From the NCBI RefSeq assembly GCF_004339525.1, contig NZ_SMGE01000001.1, forward strand, positions 6,510,001-6,574,000: a DNA stretch of 64,000 nt, given 5' to 3'. Origin of the DNA: Flavobacterium sp. 90 (GTDB taxonomy: Bacteria; Bacteroidota; Bacteroidia; Flavobacteriales; Flavobacteriaceae). Under the pieces are notes generated by a model. It was not told the DNA's origin and did no database searches. It saw only the letters and a program-made list of their open reading frames with translations. A program made the position numbers and the translations under genes. Positions 53,904 to 62,733 of this stretch are shown one piece after another (positions within the stretch are counted from its first letter, which is position 1; the number at the start of each line of letters is the position of its first letter).

Positions 53904-55532
53904 ATGGATTTAAACTTCAATAAAAACGAAGATCACAATAAACTATTACTTTCAGATTTAAAGCAAAAATTCGCTAAAGTAAAATTAGGCGGTGGCGAAA
54001 AACGTATTCAAAAACTACATGCCGAAGGTAAAATGACGGCGCGTGAGCGTATTGATTATTTATTGGATGAAAATTCAAAAAGCATAGAAATTGGAGGTTT
54101 CGTTGGCGAAGGAATGTATGCTGAACATGGCGGTTGTCCGTCAGGCGGAGTTGTTATCAAAATAGGTTACATAAAAGGAAAGCAATGTATTGTTGTTGCT
54201 AATGATGCAACCGTAAAAGCCGGAGCATGGTTTCCTATTACAGGAAAGAAAAACCTGCGTGCACAGGAAATTGCAATGGAAAACAGATTGCCAATTATCT
54301 ATTTAGTCGATAGTGCCGGGGTTTATTTACCATTACAAGATGAAATTTTCCCTGATAAAGAACACTTCGGACGCATTTTCAGAAATAATGCCCAAATGAG
54401 CAGTATGGGAATTACTCAAATTGCAGCCGTTATGGGAAGTTGTGTTGCAGGTGGTGCCTATTTACCAATTATGAGCGATGAGGCTCTAATTGTAGATAAA
54501 ACCGGAAGTATTTTCCTTGCCGGAAGTTATTTGGTAAAAGCTGCAATTGGAGAAACAATTGACAATGAAACATTAGGCGGAGCAACAACGCATTGTGAGA
54601 TTTCAGGTGTAACTGATTATAAAGCAAAAGACGATAAAGATGCTTTAGATAAAATAAAAAATATTGTTGATAAAATTGGTGATTTTGATAAAGCTGGCTA
54701 TAGCCGAATCAAGGCCGAAAAACCTGCTTTGGAACCAAAAGATATTTACGGAATCCTGCCAAAAGCCAGAAACGAGCAATATGATATGATGGAAATCATC
54801 AATCGTTTGGTTGATAATTCAGAATTTGAGGCTTATAAAGATGGTTATGGACAAACTATAATTACCGGTTATGCCAGAATCGATGGTTGGGCAGTTGGAA
54901 TTGTTGCTAATCAACGAAAAGTAGTAAAAACCAAAAAAGGCGAAATGCAATTTGGTGGTGTAATCTACTCTGATAGCGCCGACAAAGCGACTCGTTTTAT
55001 TGCGAATTGTAACCAAAAGAAAATTCCATTAGTATTTCTACAAGACGTTACAGGTTTCATGGTTGGATCTAAATCTGAACAAGGCGGAATCATTAAAGAC
55101 GGCGCCAAAATGGTAAATGCCGTAAGTAATTCGGTTGTACCAAAATTTACTGTAATCGTGGGAAATTCATACGGAGCAGGAAACTACGCGATGTGTGGTA
55201 AAGCCTACGATCCAAGATTAATTTTTGCGTGGCCAAGTGCAGAACTTGCCGTTATGGGCGGAACTCAGGCTGCTAAAGTTTTGGCACAAATCGAAGCTTC
55301 ATCGCTTAAAGCAAAAGGAGAAATCGTTGACGAAGCCAAAGAAACTGAGCTTTTCAACAAAATTAAAGCACGCTATGATGAGCAAACTTCACCGTATTAT
55401 GCGGCTTCAAGATTATGGACAGATGCAATTATTGATCCTTTAGATACCAGAACATGGATTTCTATGGGAATTGAGGCTGCAAACCACGCTCCTATTCAAA
55501 AACCGTTTAATTTAGGTGTTATTCAAGTTTAG
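53904..55532 (+). CDS. Acyl-CoA carboxylase, carboxyltransferase (beta) subunit
   Basis: A 542-aa biotin-dependent carboxyltransferase subunit of the propionyl-/methylcrotonyl-CoA carboxylase type. It has the N-terminal GGGEKRIQKLHAEGKMTARE, crotonase-fold halves (about 30-275 and 290-530), oxyanion-hole-like glycine pairs in GSCVAGGAYLP and in VGNSYGAGNYAMCGKAYDPR, and the downstream FAWPSAELAVMGGTQAAKVL. GITQIAAVMGSCVAGGAYLP resembles methylcrotonyl-CoA carboxylase more than propionyl-CoA carboxylase, but substrate cannot be fixed. The biotin-carboxylase subunit is not adjacent, so it must be encoded elsewhere. Confidence 0.92.
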   Translation: MDLNFNKNEDHNKLLLSDLKQKFAKVKLGGGEKRIQKLHAEGKMTARERIDYLLDENSKSIEIGGFVGEGMYAEHGGCPSGGVVIKIGYIKGKQCIVVANDATVKAGAWFPITGKKNLRAQEIAMENRLPIIYLVDSAGVYLPLQDEIFPDKEHFGRIFRNNAQMSSMGITQIAAVMGSCVAGGAYLPIMSDEALIVDKTGSIFLAGSYLVKAAIGETIDNETLGGATTHCEISGVTDYKAKDDKDALDKIKNIVDKIGDFDKAGYSRIKAEKPALEPKDIYGILPKARNEQYDMMEIINRLVDNSEFEAYKDGYGQTIITGYARIDGWAVGIVANQRKVVKTKKGEMQFGGVIYSDSADKATRFIANCNQKKIPLVFLQDVTGFMVGSKSEQGGIIKDGAKMVNAVSNSVVPKFTVIVGNSYGAGNYAMCGKAYDPRLIFAWPSAELAVMGGTQAAKVLAQIEASSLKAKGEIVDEAKETELFNKIKARYDEQTSPYYAASRLWTDAIIDPLDTRTWISMGIEAANHAPIQKPFNLGVIQV

Positions 55533-55653
55533 AATTCCGAAATATATCAAAATACGTTAAATAAAAAGCAAAAAACTTATTTTCAGGTACTTAAAAATAA
55601 ATATATCATTAAAAATTAGTAACTTTATTTATAATTTTTAATCACGTAGTATC

Positions 55654-56076
55654 ATGGAAAATGTAAAAAGTTTGAATAAATGGGCAAATGCGCACACTTA
55701 TTTACCTGTAGATTTAGTACGTATTGTATTGGGTGTTTTTTTATTTATGAAAGGAGTTTCATTTGTAACAAACGTTCAATATCTGCATGATTTAATTTCT
55801 CCAATTGATAAATTCGGAGGCGGAATGTTTTTATTACATTATATCGCGCCGGCCCACATGATTGGAGGTATTATGATTGTTTTTGGGCTACTCACCCGAT
55901 GGGCAATTGCAGCTCAACTACCAATACTTTTTGGGGCAATCCTAATAAATTTCATGGGACATATGCACTCCGAAAACCTAATGCTGGCAATTGTTGTTTT
56001 GTTAGTTTGTGTGTTTTTCTTGTTCTATGGAAGTGGAAAACGTTCAGCTGATTATTATTTCAAAATGCAACAATAA
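55654..56076 (+). CDS. DoxX-family membrane protein
   Basis: A 140-aa protein with four membrane spans (about residues 21-41, 64-84, 87-107, 111-131) and the DoxX pattern: VRIVLGVFLFMKGVSFV, HMIGGIMIVFGLLTRWA and a final short basic tail. DoxX-type proteins sit in the inner membrane; the role of this subgroup is not defined. A large hairpin follows at 56079. It is 121 bp downstream of the carboxylase gene and may be separate. Confidence 0.88.
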   Translation: MENVKSLNKWANAHTYLPVDLVRIVLGVFLFMKGVSFVTNVQYLHDLISPIDKFGGGMFLLHYIAPAHMIGGIMIVFGLLTRWAIAAQLPILFGAILINFMGHMHSENLMLAIVVLLVCVFFLFYGSGKRSADYYFKMQQ

Positions 56077-56078
56077 CC

Positions 56079-56124
56079 TTATTTTATCCTCAATGGTATT
56101 AGTAAAATCTTGAGGATAAAATAA
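56079..56124 (+). terminator. 15-bp-arm hairpin after the DoxX gene
   Basis: Perfect arms TTATTTTATCCTCAA (56079-56093) and TTGAGGATAAAATAA (56110-56124), 16-base loop. No clean T-run follows, but AT-rich stem ends and position suggest a terminator. Confidence 0.6.
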
Positions 56125-56196
56125 TAACCTTACTTTTAAAGTTAATTAATTCTTTAAAATTTCTTTAATTGTCATTTATGAGTTAAATTCGCCAGC

Positions 56197-56559
56197 ATGA
56201 ATTGGATTCGTAAAACCGTTATTTTTGTATCACTTTTGATCATTGCCTTCTTTGCTTGTCAAGCAAACGAGTTGCCTGTGCAAAAAAGTGACTATCAAGA
56301 AACCGAAAATCAAAAAACGGACTCCAATTTCTCTATTGATTACTCAGATTCTTTGGCTTTTATTCAGCCGCAAACCAGTTATCAATTTGCAGCAAACTTA
56401 AAAACAAATCCATCTATTTTAAATAAATGGTTTGATACTGTATTAATGGTGATTCCACAGCATAAAGCGGTGAAATCGACATCAAACTTTGCAAATCAAT
56501 TTCTGACTCAGAGCAAGAAAGTCTTACTTATGCTCTATCCTTTCCATTTTTTTTGGTAG
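56197..56559 (+). CDS. Predicted small lipoprotein
   Basis: A 120-aa protein with a lipoprotein signal (MNWIRKTVIFVSLLIIAFFA and Cys21 in the lipobox FFAC) and a Gln/Ser-rich, probably flexible mature part (DYQETENQKTDSNFSIDYSD), ending in an aromatic tail LYPFHFFW. No known domain. It should be lipid-anchored at the outer or inner membrane. A function in the envelope is only inferred. Confidence 0.7.
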   Translation: MNWIRKTVIFVSLLIIAFFACQANELPVQKSDYQETENQKTDSNFSIDYSDSLAFIQPQTSYQFAANLKTNPSILNKWFDTVLMVIPQHKAVKSTSNFANQFLTQSKKVLLMLYPFHFFW

Positions 56560-56672
56560 ACAAATACATGAAATTCTGACCAGAAGAATCTATTTCTTCT
56601 AAACTAAGTAAATTATTTTCTTTCTGAAAACAATTTATTATTTCATATTATTTATCAAATTTTAAAACAAAA

Positions 56673-57149
56673 ATGGAAACAAGTGTAACCATAATTGGTC
56701 TCGTGATTGCTATCATAGTAGCCGTACCCGTTTATTTTTCTGCTCGATCGAGCGCTGCAAACAAATCAAAGATTTTAAATATAAAAAAGAAGTTTAATTC
56801 AACTCATCCTGAAGATTTTGATTTAACAGAATCTCAAAGCAACAAAACGCTTACAATAGATCAAAAAAACAGAAGATTTATTTTAATGAACTTCAATCCT
56901 AATCAGCAGGAATCAACTTATTTAGATTTAAAAAGTGTCTCTTCCTGTAAACTAATTTTAACTCATGATGGAAATTCAGATACAATTCTAAAAATTGATT
57001 TTGAATTTCAGGAAAAAGAAACCTCTAAAAAAATTACAATTCCATTCTATGATTTTGATGATGATCGCATCAAACAAATAAGCGCTTATCAGGATCATAT
57101 GTTTGCTAAAAAATGGCTTAAAATCATCCAAGATTCTATTTCACGTTAG
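56673..57149 (+). CDS. Membrane-anchored unknown protein (PH-like)
   Basis: A 158-aa protein with one N-terminal membrane anchor (VTIIGLVIAIIVAVPVYFSA) and a cytosolic domain of about 125 residues whose strand pattern (KTLTIDQKNRRFILMNF, YLDLKSVSSCKLIL, KKITIPFYDF) ending in a C-terminal helix resembles a pleckstrin-homology-like fold. No catalytic motif seen. A terminator at 57163 separates it from hemN. Confidence 0.65.
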   Translation: METSVTIIGLVIAIIVAVPVYFSARSSAANKSKILNIKKKFNSTHPEDFDLTESQSNKTLTIDQKNRRFILMNFNPNQQESTYLDLKSVSSCKLILTHDGNSDTILKIDFEFQEKETSKKITIPFYDFDDDRIKQISAYQDHMFAKKWLKIIQDSISR

Positions 57150-57162
57150 TTATTTAATTCAG

Positions 57163-57192
57163 AAAAGAGGCTCATTATGAGTCTCTTTTTTT
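57163..57192 (+). terminator. Intrinsic terminator before hemN
   Basis: Stem AAAGAGGCTCAT / ATGAGTCTCTTT (one G-T pair) followed by eight T. Confidence 0.85.
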
Positions 57193-57202
57193 TGTTAATT
57201 AT

Positions 57203-57246
57203 ATGACATTTGTCATTTTATGTCTTGCTCCTAAGCTCTAATTTTG
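57203..57246 (+). promoter_or_regulatory. hemN promoter with Crp/Fnr-type palindrome
   Basis: ATGACATTTGTCAT (57203-57216) is a palindrome with 6-bp arms. TAATTTTG at 57239-57246 matches TAnnTTTG. With transcription starting about 5 bp after that element, the palindrome is centred near -41, the usual class II activator position. A Crp/Fnr-family oxygen or redox regulator is the obvious candidate, but the binding protein is unknown. Confidence 0.55.
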
Positions 57247-57268
57247 AAAGACACAAAATCCGTCTTTT

Positions 57269-58633
57269 ATGAAAATCTCACTGACCCAAAAATACAATGT
57301 TCCAGGTCCCAGATATACAAGCTATCCAACTGTTCCTTATTGGAATGAAACTAGTTTTACAACAGAAAAATGGATAGAATCTTTTCAAAAAGCATTCACA
57401 GAAAGTAATTCACAAAGCGGAATAAGTTTGTACATTCATTTACCATTCTGCGAAAGCATGTGTACTTTTTGCGGTTGCAATAAACGAATTACAAAAAATC
57501 ATTCTGTAGAAGAAGAATATATAAAAGCTCTGCTTAAAGAATGGCGTTTATATTGCAATCTTTTACCCGAAAAACCAATTATAAAAGAAATACATTTAGG
57601 CGGTGGAACTCCAACTTTCTTTTCTACAAAGAACTTAGAACATCTTATAAACGGTATTTTTAGCCTGGCAAATAAGGCAGAAAACTACGAATTCAGTTTT
57701 GAAGGTCATCCAAATAATACTACTTACGAACAACTCAGAAAATTATACGATTTAGGCTTTCGCCGAGTAAGTTTTGGTGTTCAGGATTATTCCGAAAAAG
57801 TTCAGAAAGCAATACATAGAATTCAACCTTTTCATAATGTTGCTAAAGTAACTTTTTGGGCAAAAGAAATAGGTTATACTTCTATTGGACATGATATAAT
57901 TTTTGGTTTACCTTTTCAAACCATTGAAGATGTTATCGATACAATCGAAAAAACAAACTCTCTTAAACCAGATCGTTTGGCATTTTACAGCTACGCTCAT
58001 GTGCCATGGATAAAAGGAAATGGACAACGTGGTTTCAATGACGAAAACCTTCCAAAAGATGCCGAAAAGAGACAGCTTTATGAAGTTGGAAAACAATTGC
58101 TTTCTAAAAACGGCTATGACGAAATCGGAATGGATCATTTTGCCTTAGAATCAGATAGTCTACATAAAGCGACACAAAACAAAAAACTGCATAGAAACTT
58201 TATGGGCTATAGTGCTTCAAAAACACAACTAATGATTGGTTTAGGTGTTTCTTCTATAAGTGACAGTTGGTATAGTTTTGCTCAAAACACAAAAAATCTT
58301 GAAGATTATTATCAGTTATTAGAATGGGATAAACTTTCAATTGTTAAAGGTCATATTTTAGATAATGAAGATTTGATTATTCGAAAACATATCCTAAACT
58401 TAACTTGTGAGTTCGAAACTTCCTGGTCAGATGAAACACTTTATTTTGAAGAACTTCCAAGTGTTTTAATGGATTTAAGAGAAATAGAAAACGATCAATT
58501 AATAATAATCGAAGAAGGAAAAATTAAAATAACAGAAGCAGGGAAACCATTCGTTCGAAATATTTGTATGGCTTTTGATTTACATCTAAAAAGGAAATCA
58601 CCGGAAACTAATTTGTTCTCAATGACGGTTTAA
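57269..58633 (+). CDS. hemN: Oxygen-independent coproporphyrinogen III oxidase
   Basis: A 454-aa radical SAM enzyme that converts coproporphyrinogen III to protoporphyrinogen IX without oxygen, for haem synthesis at low oxygen. It has the opening YNVPGPRYTSYPTVPYW, the cluster motif CESMCTFCGC (residues about 62-71; Cys-x3-Cys-x2-Cys), GGGTPTFF for SAM binding, and the HemN C-terminal domain with DHFALESDSL near 290. Full-length HemN features separate it from HemW. It ends 4 bp inside the convergent TauE/SafE-like gene. It supplies haem for the neighbouring cbb3 oxidase, which is also a low-oxygen system. Confidence 0.95.
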   Translation: MKISLTQKYNVPGPRYTSYPTVPYWNETSFTTEKWIESFQKAFTESNSQSGISLYIHLPFCESMCTFCGCNKRITKNHSVEEEYIKALLKEWRLYCNLLPEKPIIKEIHLGGGTPTFFSTKNLEHLINGIFSLANKAENYEFSFEGHPNNTTYEQLRKLYDLGFRRVSFGVQDYSEKVQKAIHRIQPFHNVAKVTFWAKEIGYTSIGHDIIFGLPFQTIEDVIDTIEKTNSLKPDRLAFYSYAHVPWIKGNGQRGFNDENLPKDAEKRQLYEVGKQLLSKNGYDEIGMDHFALESDSLHKATQNKKLHRNFMGYSASKTQLMIGLGVSSISDSWYSFAQNTKNLEDYYQLLEWDKLSIVKGHILDNEDLIIRKHILNLTCEFETSWSDETLYFEELPSVLMDLREIENDQLIIIEEGKIKITEAGKPFVRNICMAFDLHLKRKSPETNLFSMTV

Positions 58634-59331
58634 TGACAATTAGGAGTTCCTTGTACAAACAAACTCATATTTGATGGGGAAATATAAGGAATTCCTAAAC
58701 CTAGTCCTCTAAGGATAAATAACACTCCAATAATAACAGCAACGTAAGGGATTGCTTTTTGTATTTTGTTTCTAAACGGAAGTTTTATCAACGAATTAAC
58801 ATACACTACAATTGTCATCAATGGCATTGTTCCCAAACCAAATAATATCATATACAAAACTCCAAAACTGGCACTTTGCATCGCAATAGCGCCAAACAAA
58901 GCAACATATACCATTCCGCAAGGTAAAAAACCATTTAATAATCCAATTGTGAAAAAAGATTTATAAGTTTTCTTTTTAAATTGACTTCCTAAGCTTGATT
59001 TAATTTTTGAAATGATTTTATAAACTGGTTTTGAAAAATTATACTTCGCAAAAACTTTCTCTGGAATTAAAACCACAATTATCATTGCGACACCAATAAA
59101 AATTGACATTTTCTGCTGTACTCCAGCCAGAAAAAAGCCTCTTCCTAATAAACCAAAAATCAAACCTATTGTTGCATAAGCAGTCAAACGACCTAAATGA
59201 TAGGTTATAATTTGAGTTACTCTCTTAGCTTCATTTTGTCTATCTACCGGTAACATCATAGCAATTGGTCCACACATTCCAATACAGTGCAAACTACTAA
59301 TTAAACCTAATATAAAAGCTGAGTATAACAT
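58630..59331 (-). CDS. TauE/SafE-family (sulphite exporter-like) membrane protein of the cbb3 cluster
   Basis: A 233-aa inner-membrane protein with about six spans. The N-terminal FILGLISSLHCIGMCGPIAM is the marker of the DsbD/CcdA-like group labelled sulphite exporter TauE/SafE, which in many Bacteroidota follows cco genes. A second Cys-containing turn is NGFLPCGMVYVA. The two Cys-bearing turns suggest thiol-disulphide or copper handling during oxidase assembly rather than sulphite export; that is inference. It ends in HC (TPNCH). Confidence 0.85.
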   Translation of the reverse strand: MLYSAFILGLISSLHCIGMCGPIAMMLPVDRQNEAKRVTQIITYHLGRLTAYATIGLIFGLLGRGFFLAGVQQKMSIFIGVAMIIVVLIPEKVFAKYNFSKPVYKIISKIKSSLGSQFKKKTYKSFFTIGLLNGFLPCGMVYVALFGAIAMQSASFGVLYMILFGLGTMPLMTIVVYVNSLIKLPFRNKIQKAIPYVAVIIGVLFILRGLGLGIPYISPSNMSLFVQGTPNCH

Positions 59332-59339
59332 TTTCTATA

Positions 59340-59695
59340 TTTTTTTTCTTTTTGCCACAGATTAATTGGATTAAAAATGATTGTTTTTTTATTCCAATTA
59401 AATATCAAATTATACGGTGTAATCCCTACGGGACATTTTTTTTATGCAATTTTTTTTCTACCGATATACAACTCCTAACGGAGTATATTCTCCAGAGATT
59501 AAAACATTTTAAAGAATTGCTCCATTTATAAACGTTAACATAGTATATCTCGTAGAGATTACAGGTCGGTAAAAAAGAATCATAAAATGGGCTTTTGTCC
59601 CGTAGGGACAATACAATCCAATGCAACATTAAACGCTTCTCTATAAAAATCTGTGCAAATCATTTAATCTGTGGCAAAAAAAATATAATTATCCT
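59340..59695. repeat. Nested inverted-repeat element in the cco cluster
   Basis: This 367-bp gap carries three nested levels: outer arms TTTGCCACAGATTAA (about 59352-59366) and TTTAATCTGTGGCAAA (about 59662-59677); then CCCTACGGGACA (59427-59438) against GTCCCGTAGGGACA (59597-59610); then short CTCCTAACGGAG and CTCGTAGAGATTA elements. No believable gene inside, although a 67-codon frame runs through. It separates ccoH from the TauE/SafE-like gene. Confidence 0.7.
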
Positions 59696-59698
59696 TCA

Positions 59699-60148
59699 TT
59701 AATTCACATAAATCACTTCTTTCGAAAGATATTTTGTTCCATTATATTCCCATTCCATATTAACATCCCAACGACCTTTAATCAACTTCTTTTGCGGAAT
59801 AAGCAAAGCTGAATTGGTCAAAGCAATTTGGGTATCAAAATCAAACTTCTTGTTTGATGGTCTGTACAATAAAACATTTCCTTTTACTTTATCATTTTCA
59901 AAAGTTGCAGGAAAAGCTATTTTGATACCATTTTCAGTATAAGTAATAGATGGTTTCTGCTGTAAATCGTGAGCATTTTGAATTCGCGCCATTTCATCCT
60001 GAAAATGAGAATCATGTTTGTAATATTCTTCAACAACTAAGTCGTTGTCGTACTTACTATTTGATTGTACTTCAAAAACAAAATATAAAATAAAAGTCAT
60101 AAACAATGCAAATGCAATGACAATACCGGTTCCCCAATTTATTTTCAT
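59699..60148 (-). CDS. ccoH: FixH/CcoH-like cbb3 oxidase assembly protein
   Basis: A 149-aa protein with a single N-terminal membrane span (GIVIAFALFMTFILYFVF) and a periplasmic domain (KYDNDLVVEEYYKHDSHFQD, with LYRPSN and WDVNMEWEYNGTKY), matching the FixH layout. In other bacteria FixH/CcoH stabilises cbb3 oxidase assembly. It is 12 bp downstream of ccoG in the operon. Confidence 0.88.
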   Translation of the reverse strand: MKINWGTGIVIAFALFMTFILYFVFEVQSNSKYDNDLVVEEYYKHDSHFQDEMARIQNAHDLQQKPSITYTENGIKIAFPATFENDKVKGNVLLYRPSNKKFDFDTQIALTNSALLIPQKKLIKGRWDVNMEWEYNGTKYLSKEVIYVN

Positions 60149-60160
60149 CTTCGTATATTT

Positions 60161-61579
60161 TTAATTAAAACTTCGTGGCCCTAAAAAATTAGTTGTGGTA
60201 GTTTCGATCAATTCTTTCCCGTTGTAAACTCCAATTTCAACTTTGGTTTTATCACTTTCTAAAAGAGCCTCATCTATTTCTATAAATAAGGTTCCTTGCG
60301 AAATTCCTTCTTTTAAAACTTTAAAATGTTGGTTTCCCACATTTTTAATAGTTCCTCTTTGATTAATTAACTCAAAATGAATATCATGATAATCACTCAT
60401 TGTCTTATTTACAATCTTATAGGTGTATACATTGCTAATCTTATCTCCTTTGTGCTGAAATAACTGCCCTGGCAAGCGCAAAACAATCGCCTGAACGTCT
60501 GTTCTTAAAAATAACATTCCAACAAAAACACTTAACAAAATAAACAAAACAGCTGTATAGCCTTTCATTCTTGCTGTAAATTTGAAAGGCGCTTTTTTTA
60601 CAATTTCATCTTCAGATGCATATCGAATAAGTCCTTTAGGCAAACCAACGCTTTCCATAATTGTATCACATTCATCAATACAAGCCGTACAATTAGTACA
60701 TTCTAATTGTGTTCCATTTCTGATATCAATTCCCATTGGGCAAACGTGTACACATTGATGACAATCTATGCAATCACCTTTTCCGGTTGCAACTCTATCT
60801 TCTTTTTTATTGAATTTTGCGCGACCAACCTCCTTTTCTCCTCGTACAAAATCATAAGCCACATTAATTGATTTATCATCTAAAAGTACACCTTGTAATC
60901 TTCCGTAGGGACAAGCAATAATACATACCTGCTCGCGAAACCAAACAAAAACAAAGTAGAAGACTCCTGTAAAAATCAACAGCGCAATAAAATTACTTGC
61001 TTGTTTAATTGGCCCCTCTTTAACCATCAAAAATAGTTGATCACTTCCTACAAGATAAGCCAGAAAAACATTGGCAATACCAAATGAAATCAGAAAAAAA
61101 ACAAACCACTTTATTGATCTCTTTCTTATTTTTTCTGCATTCCATTCTTGTCGTGACAATCGTAATTGAGCACCACGATCACCATCTATCCAATATTCTA
61201 TTCGGCGAAAAACCATTTCAAGAAAAATAGTCTGTGGACAAATCCAACCACAAAATATTCTACCAAATACAACCGTAAACAAGATAATAAATACAATACC
61301 TACAAGCATTGAAATTACAAAGAGATAAAAATCCTGTGGCCAAAACGGAAATCCAAAAATATTAAAACGACGTTCCATAACATTGAACATCATAAATTGG
61401 TTTCCATTTACTTTTATAAAAGGATTGGCAACTAAAATAGCCAACAAAACATAGCTAACTATTTTCCTGTATTCATAGAATTTACCAGACGGTTTTTTAG
61501 GGAAAATAAATTTTCGATTACCCCCTTCATCAATAGTTCCGATGGTATCTCTAAAAGCTTCGTCTGGTAAATTTGACAT
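60161..61579 (-). CDS. ccoG: CcoG/RdxA-type iron-sulphur protein for cbb3 oxidase assembly
   Basis: A 472-aa inner-membrane protein, homologous to CcoG/RdxA/FixG, which helps reduce copper during cbb3 oxidase maturation. Membrane spans lie near residues 37-55, 84-110, 155-175, 190-212 and 339-357. Ferredoxin-like clusters are CIDCHQCVHVCPMGID and CTNCTACIDECD (residues about 267-304). Conserved membrane Cys motifs are GRIFCGWICPQTIFLEMVF and CIIACPYGRLQG. The C-terminal 110 residues form an Ig-like periplasmic domain. It lies between ccoP and ccoH. Confidence 0.95.
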   Translation of the reverse strand: MSNLPDEAFRDTIGTIDEGGNRKFIFPKKPSGKFYEYRKIVSYVLLAILVANPFIKVNGNQFMMFNVMERRFNIFGFPFWPQDFYLFVISMLVGIVFIILFTVVFGRIFCGWICPQTIFLEMVFRRIEYWIDGDRGAQLRLSRQEWNAEKIRKRSIKWFVFFLISFGIANVFLAYLVGSDQLFLMVKEGPIKQASNFIALLIFTGVFYFVFVWFREQVCIIACPYGRLQGVLLDDKSINVAYDFVRGEKEVGRAKFNKKEDRVATGKGDCIDCHQCVHVCPMGIDIRNGTQLECTNCTACIDECDTIMESVGLPKGLIRYASEDEIVKKAPFKFTARMKGYTAVLFILLSVFVGMLFLRTDVQAIVLRLPGQLFQHKGDKISNVYTYKIVNKTMSDYHDIHFELINQRGTIKNVGNQHFKVLKEGISQGTLFIEIDEALLESDKTKVEIGVYNGKELIETTTTNFLGPRSFN

Positions 61580-61591
61580 GATCTATTATAA

Positions 61592-62530
61592 TTATTTTTT
61601 AACTTCTGTACTATCCTTAGCTGTACTTGCTGCGGTATCTTTTGCTGGTGCACTTTCATCAACCCAAACTTCTCCTTCCGGTTCTTTCGGATCTTTTGGA
61701 TTACTTCCTTGCAAGGAAAGAATGTAACTTGCTACTTTTTGAATTTCCTTAGGTTTTAAGGTTCCCTTCCAGGCAATCATTCCTTTACCATCACGACCTC
61801 CGTTAGTTATCGTATGAAAAAGATTTTTAATTCCTCCACCTAAAATCCAACGATCATCTGTTAAGTTTGGTCCAATTTGCCCTCCGGCATCGGCACGATG
61901 ACAAGCAGCACAATTGGTTGTAAATATTTCTTTTCCAATGGCTAAATTTTCTGGATCGGTAAGTAAAACAACCGTTTTTTCATCCATTAAATCCGGAGCT
62001 GTTTTAAGATATTCGTCTACATCTATTTTTGCCTGAGCCATTTCTTTTTTAAGCTCCATTTCCTGATCGTCTCCACCAAAAATTTCATAACGGGCAAAAT
62101 AAACTACTCCAAAAACAATACAGATATAAAATAAATACACCCACCACGGCGGTAAATTATTATCTAATTCTTTGATTCCATCATAATCATGATCCATCAA
62201 TAAGTCACCTTCTTTTTCTATAGGTTCTGTTTTAGTAAGCTTGTGCATTAAGTCCTTGTACCAAGTACTTTCTGTTAGACTCAAACTATTTTCGTATTCT
62301 AATTTTGCCTTTTCTTCCGGTGACATCAATTGATACATCACACGATTAACTGCACTTAATGTAATCTCGATTGCAATCAGAATAAATAAAAAGACAAGCA
62401 AAAAGACCGAAACCATTGGGTATTTTATAAAAGCCGGTTTATCGCCTGAATCTATAAAGTATTCCATCAACCCGAAAACGATGAAGAAAATCAGCGGTAC
62501 TCTTACATATACTGGGAAAAATTTTTTCAT
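61592..62530 (-). CDS. ccoP: cbb3 oxidase cytochrome c subunit CcoP, mono-haem form
   Basis: A 312-aa membrane-anchored cytochrome. Two N-terminal spans (about 9-25 and 36-57) and a third span (about 130-150, LPPWWVYLFYICIVFGVVYF) precede the haem domain with one CxxCH (TTNCAACHRADAGG, about residue 209) and methionine ligand in the GKGMIAWKGTL region. Classical proteobacterial CcoP has two haems; here only one motif is seen. The tail is rich in Lys, Asp and Ala. It is 12 bp upstream of ccoG. Confidence 0.93.
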   Translation of the reverse strand: MKKFFPVYVRVPLIFFIVFGLMEYFIDSGDKPAFIKYPMVSVFLLVFLFILIAIEITLSAVNRVMYQLMSPEEKAKLEYENSLSLTESTWYKDLMHKLTKTEPIEKEGDLLMDHDYDGIKELDNNLPPWWVYLFYICIVFGVVYFARYEIFGGDDQEMELKKEMAQAKIDVDEYLKTAPDLMDEKTVVLLTDPENLAIGKEIFTTNCAACHRADAGGQIGPNLTDDRWILGGGIKNLFHTITNGGRDGKGMIAWKGTLKPKEIQKVASYILSLQGSNPKDPKEPEGEVWVDESAPAKDTAASTAKDSTEVKK

Positions 62531-62531
62531 A

Positions 62532-62726
62532 TTAAATATCTTTTGAAATTATACCATGACCTTCATCTAAAGGTATTTCACTCATTTCCTGTATTTTTTC
62601 TTTTTTATAGGAGAAAACCCAAAAGCCTAAGCCAACAAAAAAGAAAAAAAATATCAAGAGAGAAAGTATCGGGTAAATTTCGATACCCGATATAGTCTCC
62701 ATATTGTGTTTAATTTGTTCAAACAT
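62532..62726 (-). CDS. ccoQ: CcoQ-like small subunit of cbb3 oxidase
   Basis: A 64-aa single-span membrane protein (YPILSLLIFFFFFVGLGFWV) with a charged tail, located between the fused ccoNO gene (7 bp gap) and ccoP (1 bp gap). Position and size match CcoQ/FixQ, which stabilises the oxidase complex. An internal ATG at 62702 is an alternative start. Confidence 0.85.
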   Translation of the reverse strand: MFEQIKHNMETISGIEIYPILSLLIFFFFFVGLGFWVFSYKKEKIQEMSEIPLDEGHGIISKDI

Positions 62727-62733
62727 AATGCTG

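Noticed and set aside
59426..59629. 67-codon minus-strand frame between ccoH and the TauE/SafE-like gene
   Set aside because: It lies fully inside the nested inverted-repeat element and changes with its arms.
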